NCBI GenBank assembly: GCA_030431185.1
Contig: JAUIJO010000052.1
Coordinates: forward strand, 1 to 14,813
DNA length: 14,813 nt
Direction: 5' to 3'
Origin: Gammaproteobacteria bacterium
GTDB lineage: Bacteria; Pseudomonadota; Gammaproteobacteria; Xanthomonadales; Xanthomonadaceae
The translations under genes and the position numbers were made by a program. Shown piece after piece: positions 14,733 to 14,813 of the stretch (positions are counted from its first letter, which is position 1; each line of letters begins with the position of its first letter). Under the pieces are notes generated by a model, which saw only the letters and a program-made list of their open reading frames with translations, was not told the origin of the DNA and did not search any database.

Positions 14733-14813
14733 CTACGCGGCGGCCTGGCGGCGCGCCTTGGCGAGCTTCTTGCGCACCATCTCGCGCTTGAGCGGGGACA
14801 GGTAGTCGACGAA
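14733..14813 (-). CDS. def: Peptide deformylase, C-terminal end (cut by window edge)
   Basis: Only the last 26 residues and the TAG stop are inside the window. They read FVDYLSPLKREMVRKKLAKA, then RRQAAA. This matches the end of deformylases such as E. coli Def (FMDYLSPLKQQRIRQK...), where FxDYLSPLK closes the family domain. The metal-binding HEXXH motif and the rest lie beyond the edge. The enzyme removes the formyl group from new proteins, the counterpart of fmt next door, and def-fmt is a classic bacterial gene pair. Here 280 non-coding bases separate them. Confidence 0.9.
   Translation of the reverse strand, partial: FVDYLSPLKREMVRKKLAKARRQAAA

Overview
The window is GC-rich (roughly 70% by eye) gammaproteobacterial DNA, most likely from the Lysobacteraceae/Xanthomonadaceae (Lysobacter, Luteimonas, Stenotrophomonas or a relative). 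Three things point there: two large TonB-dependent receptors, the gene set slt / NDUFA9-like / cca / NDUFAF7-like methyltransferase / pteridine reductase / fmt / def, and dispersed palindromic and heptameric intergenic repeats of the kind common in that family. The assignment is inferred from gene content and style, not from a marker gene.

Layout. Positions 1-1201 (-) hold the N-terminal 400 residues of a TonB-dependent receptor that runs off the left edge. A 349-bp AT-richer, non-coding divergent region follows. Then come a DUF805 membrane protein (1551-1916, +), a stand-alone BLUF blue-light sensor (2128-2586, +), and, convergent with it, a TauE/SafE-type anion permease (2605-3417, -). Positions 3613-7833 (+) form a tight three-gene cluster: soluble lytic transglycosylase, NDUFA9-like NAD(P)-binding protein and the multifunctional CCA-adding enzyme. 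The 588 bp after cca carry no convincing gene. They hold a degenerate tandem duplication of two different palindromic repeats and a terminator-like hairpin for the next gene, a complete 829-residue TonB-dependent receptor (8422-10911, -). A VanZ-family protein and a MidA/NDUFAF7-type methyltransferase form a probable two-gene operon (12672-11043, -), divergent from a pteridine reductase (12773-13525, +). That reductase ends three bases from the end of convergent fmt (14452-13529, -). The C-terminal 26 residues of peptide deformylase (def, -) touch the right edge. The usually close def-fmt pair is here separated by a 280-bp spacer with a heptamer repeat and hairpins.

Functions. Most genes are housekeeping: cell-wall turnover (slt), tRNA 3'-end maturation (cca), initiator-tRNA formylation and deformylation (fmt, def) and pterin reduction. 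Two are homologues of proteins linked to mitochondrial complex I (NDUFA9-like and NDUFAF7/MidA-like). The accessory part is the pair of TonB-dependent receptors, the light sensor and the permease.

I found no clear new multi-gene system. There is no CRISPR array, transposase, phage gene, toxin-antitoxin pair or RNA gene that I could support. The most interesting points are the repeat structure after cca, heptamer repeats at the 5' ends of fmt and the methyltransferase gene, a probable leaderless slt promoter, and the orphan BLUF protein.
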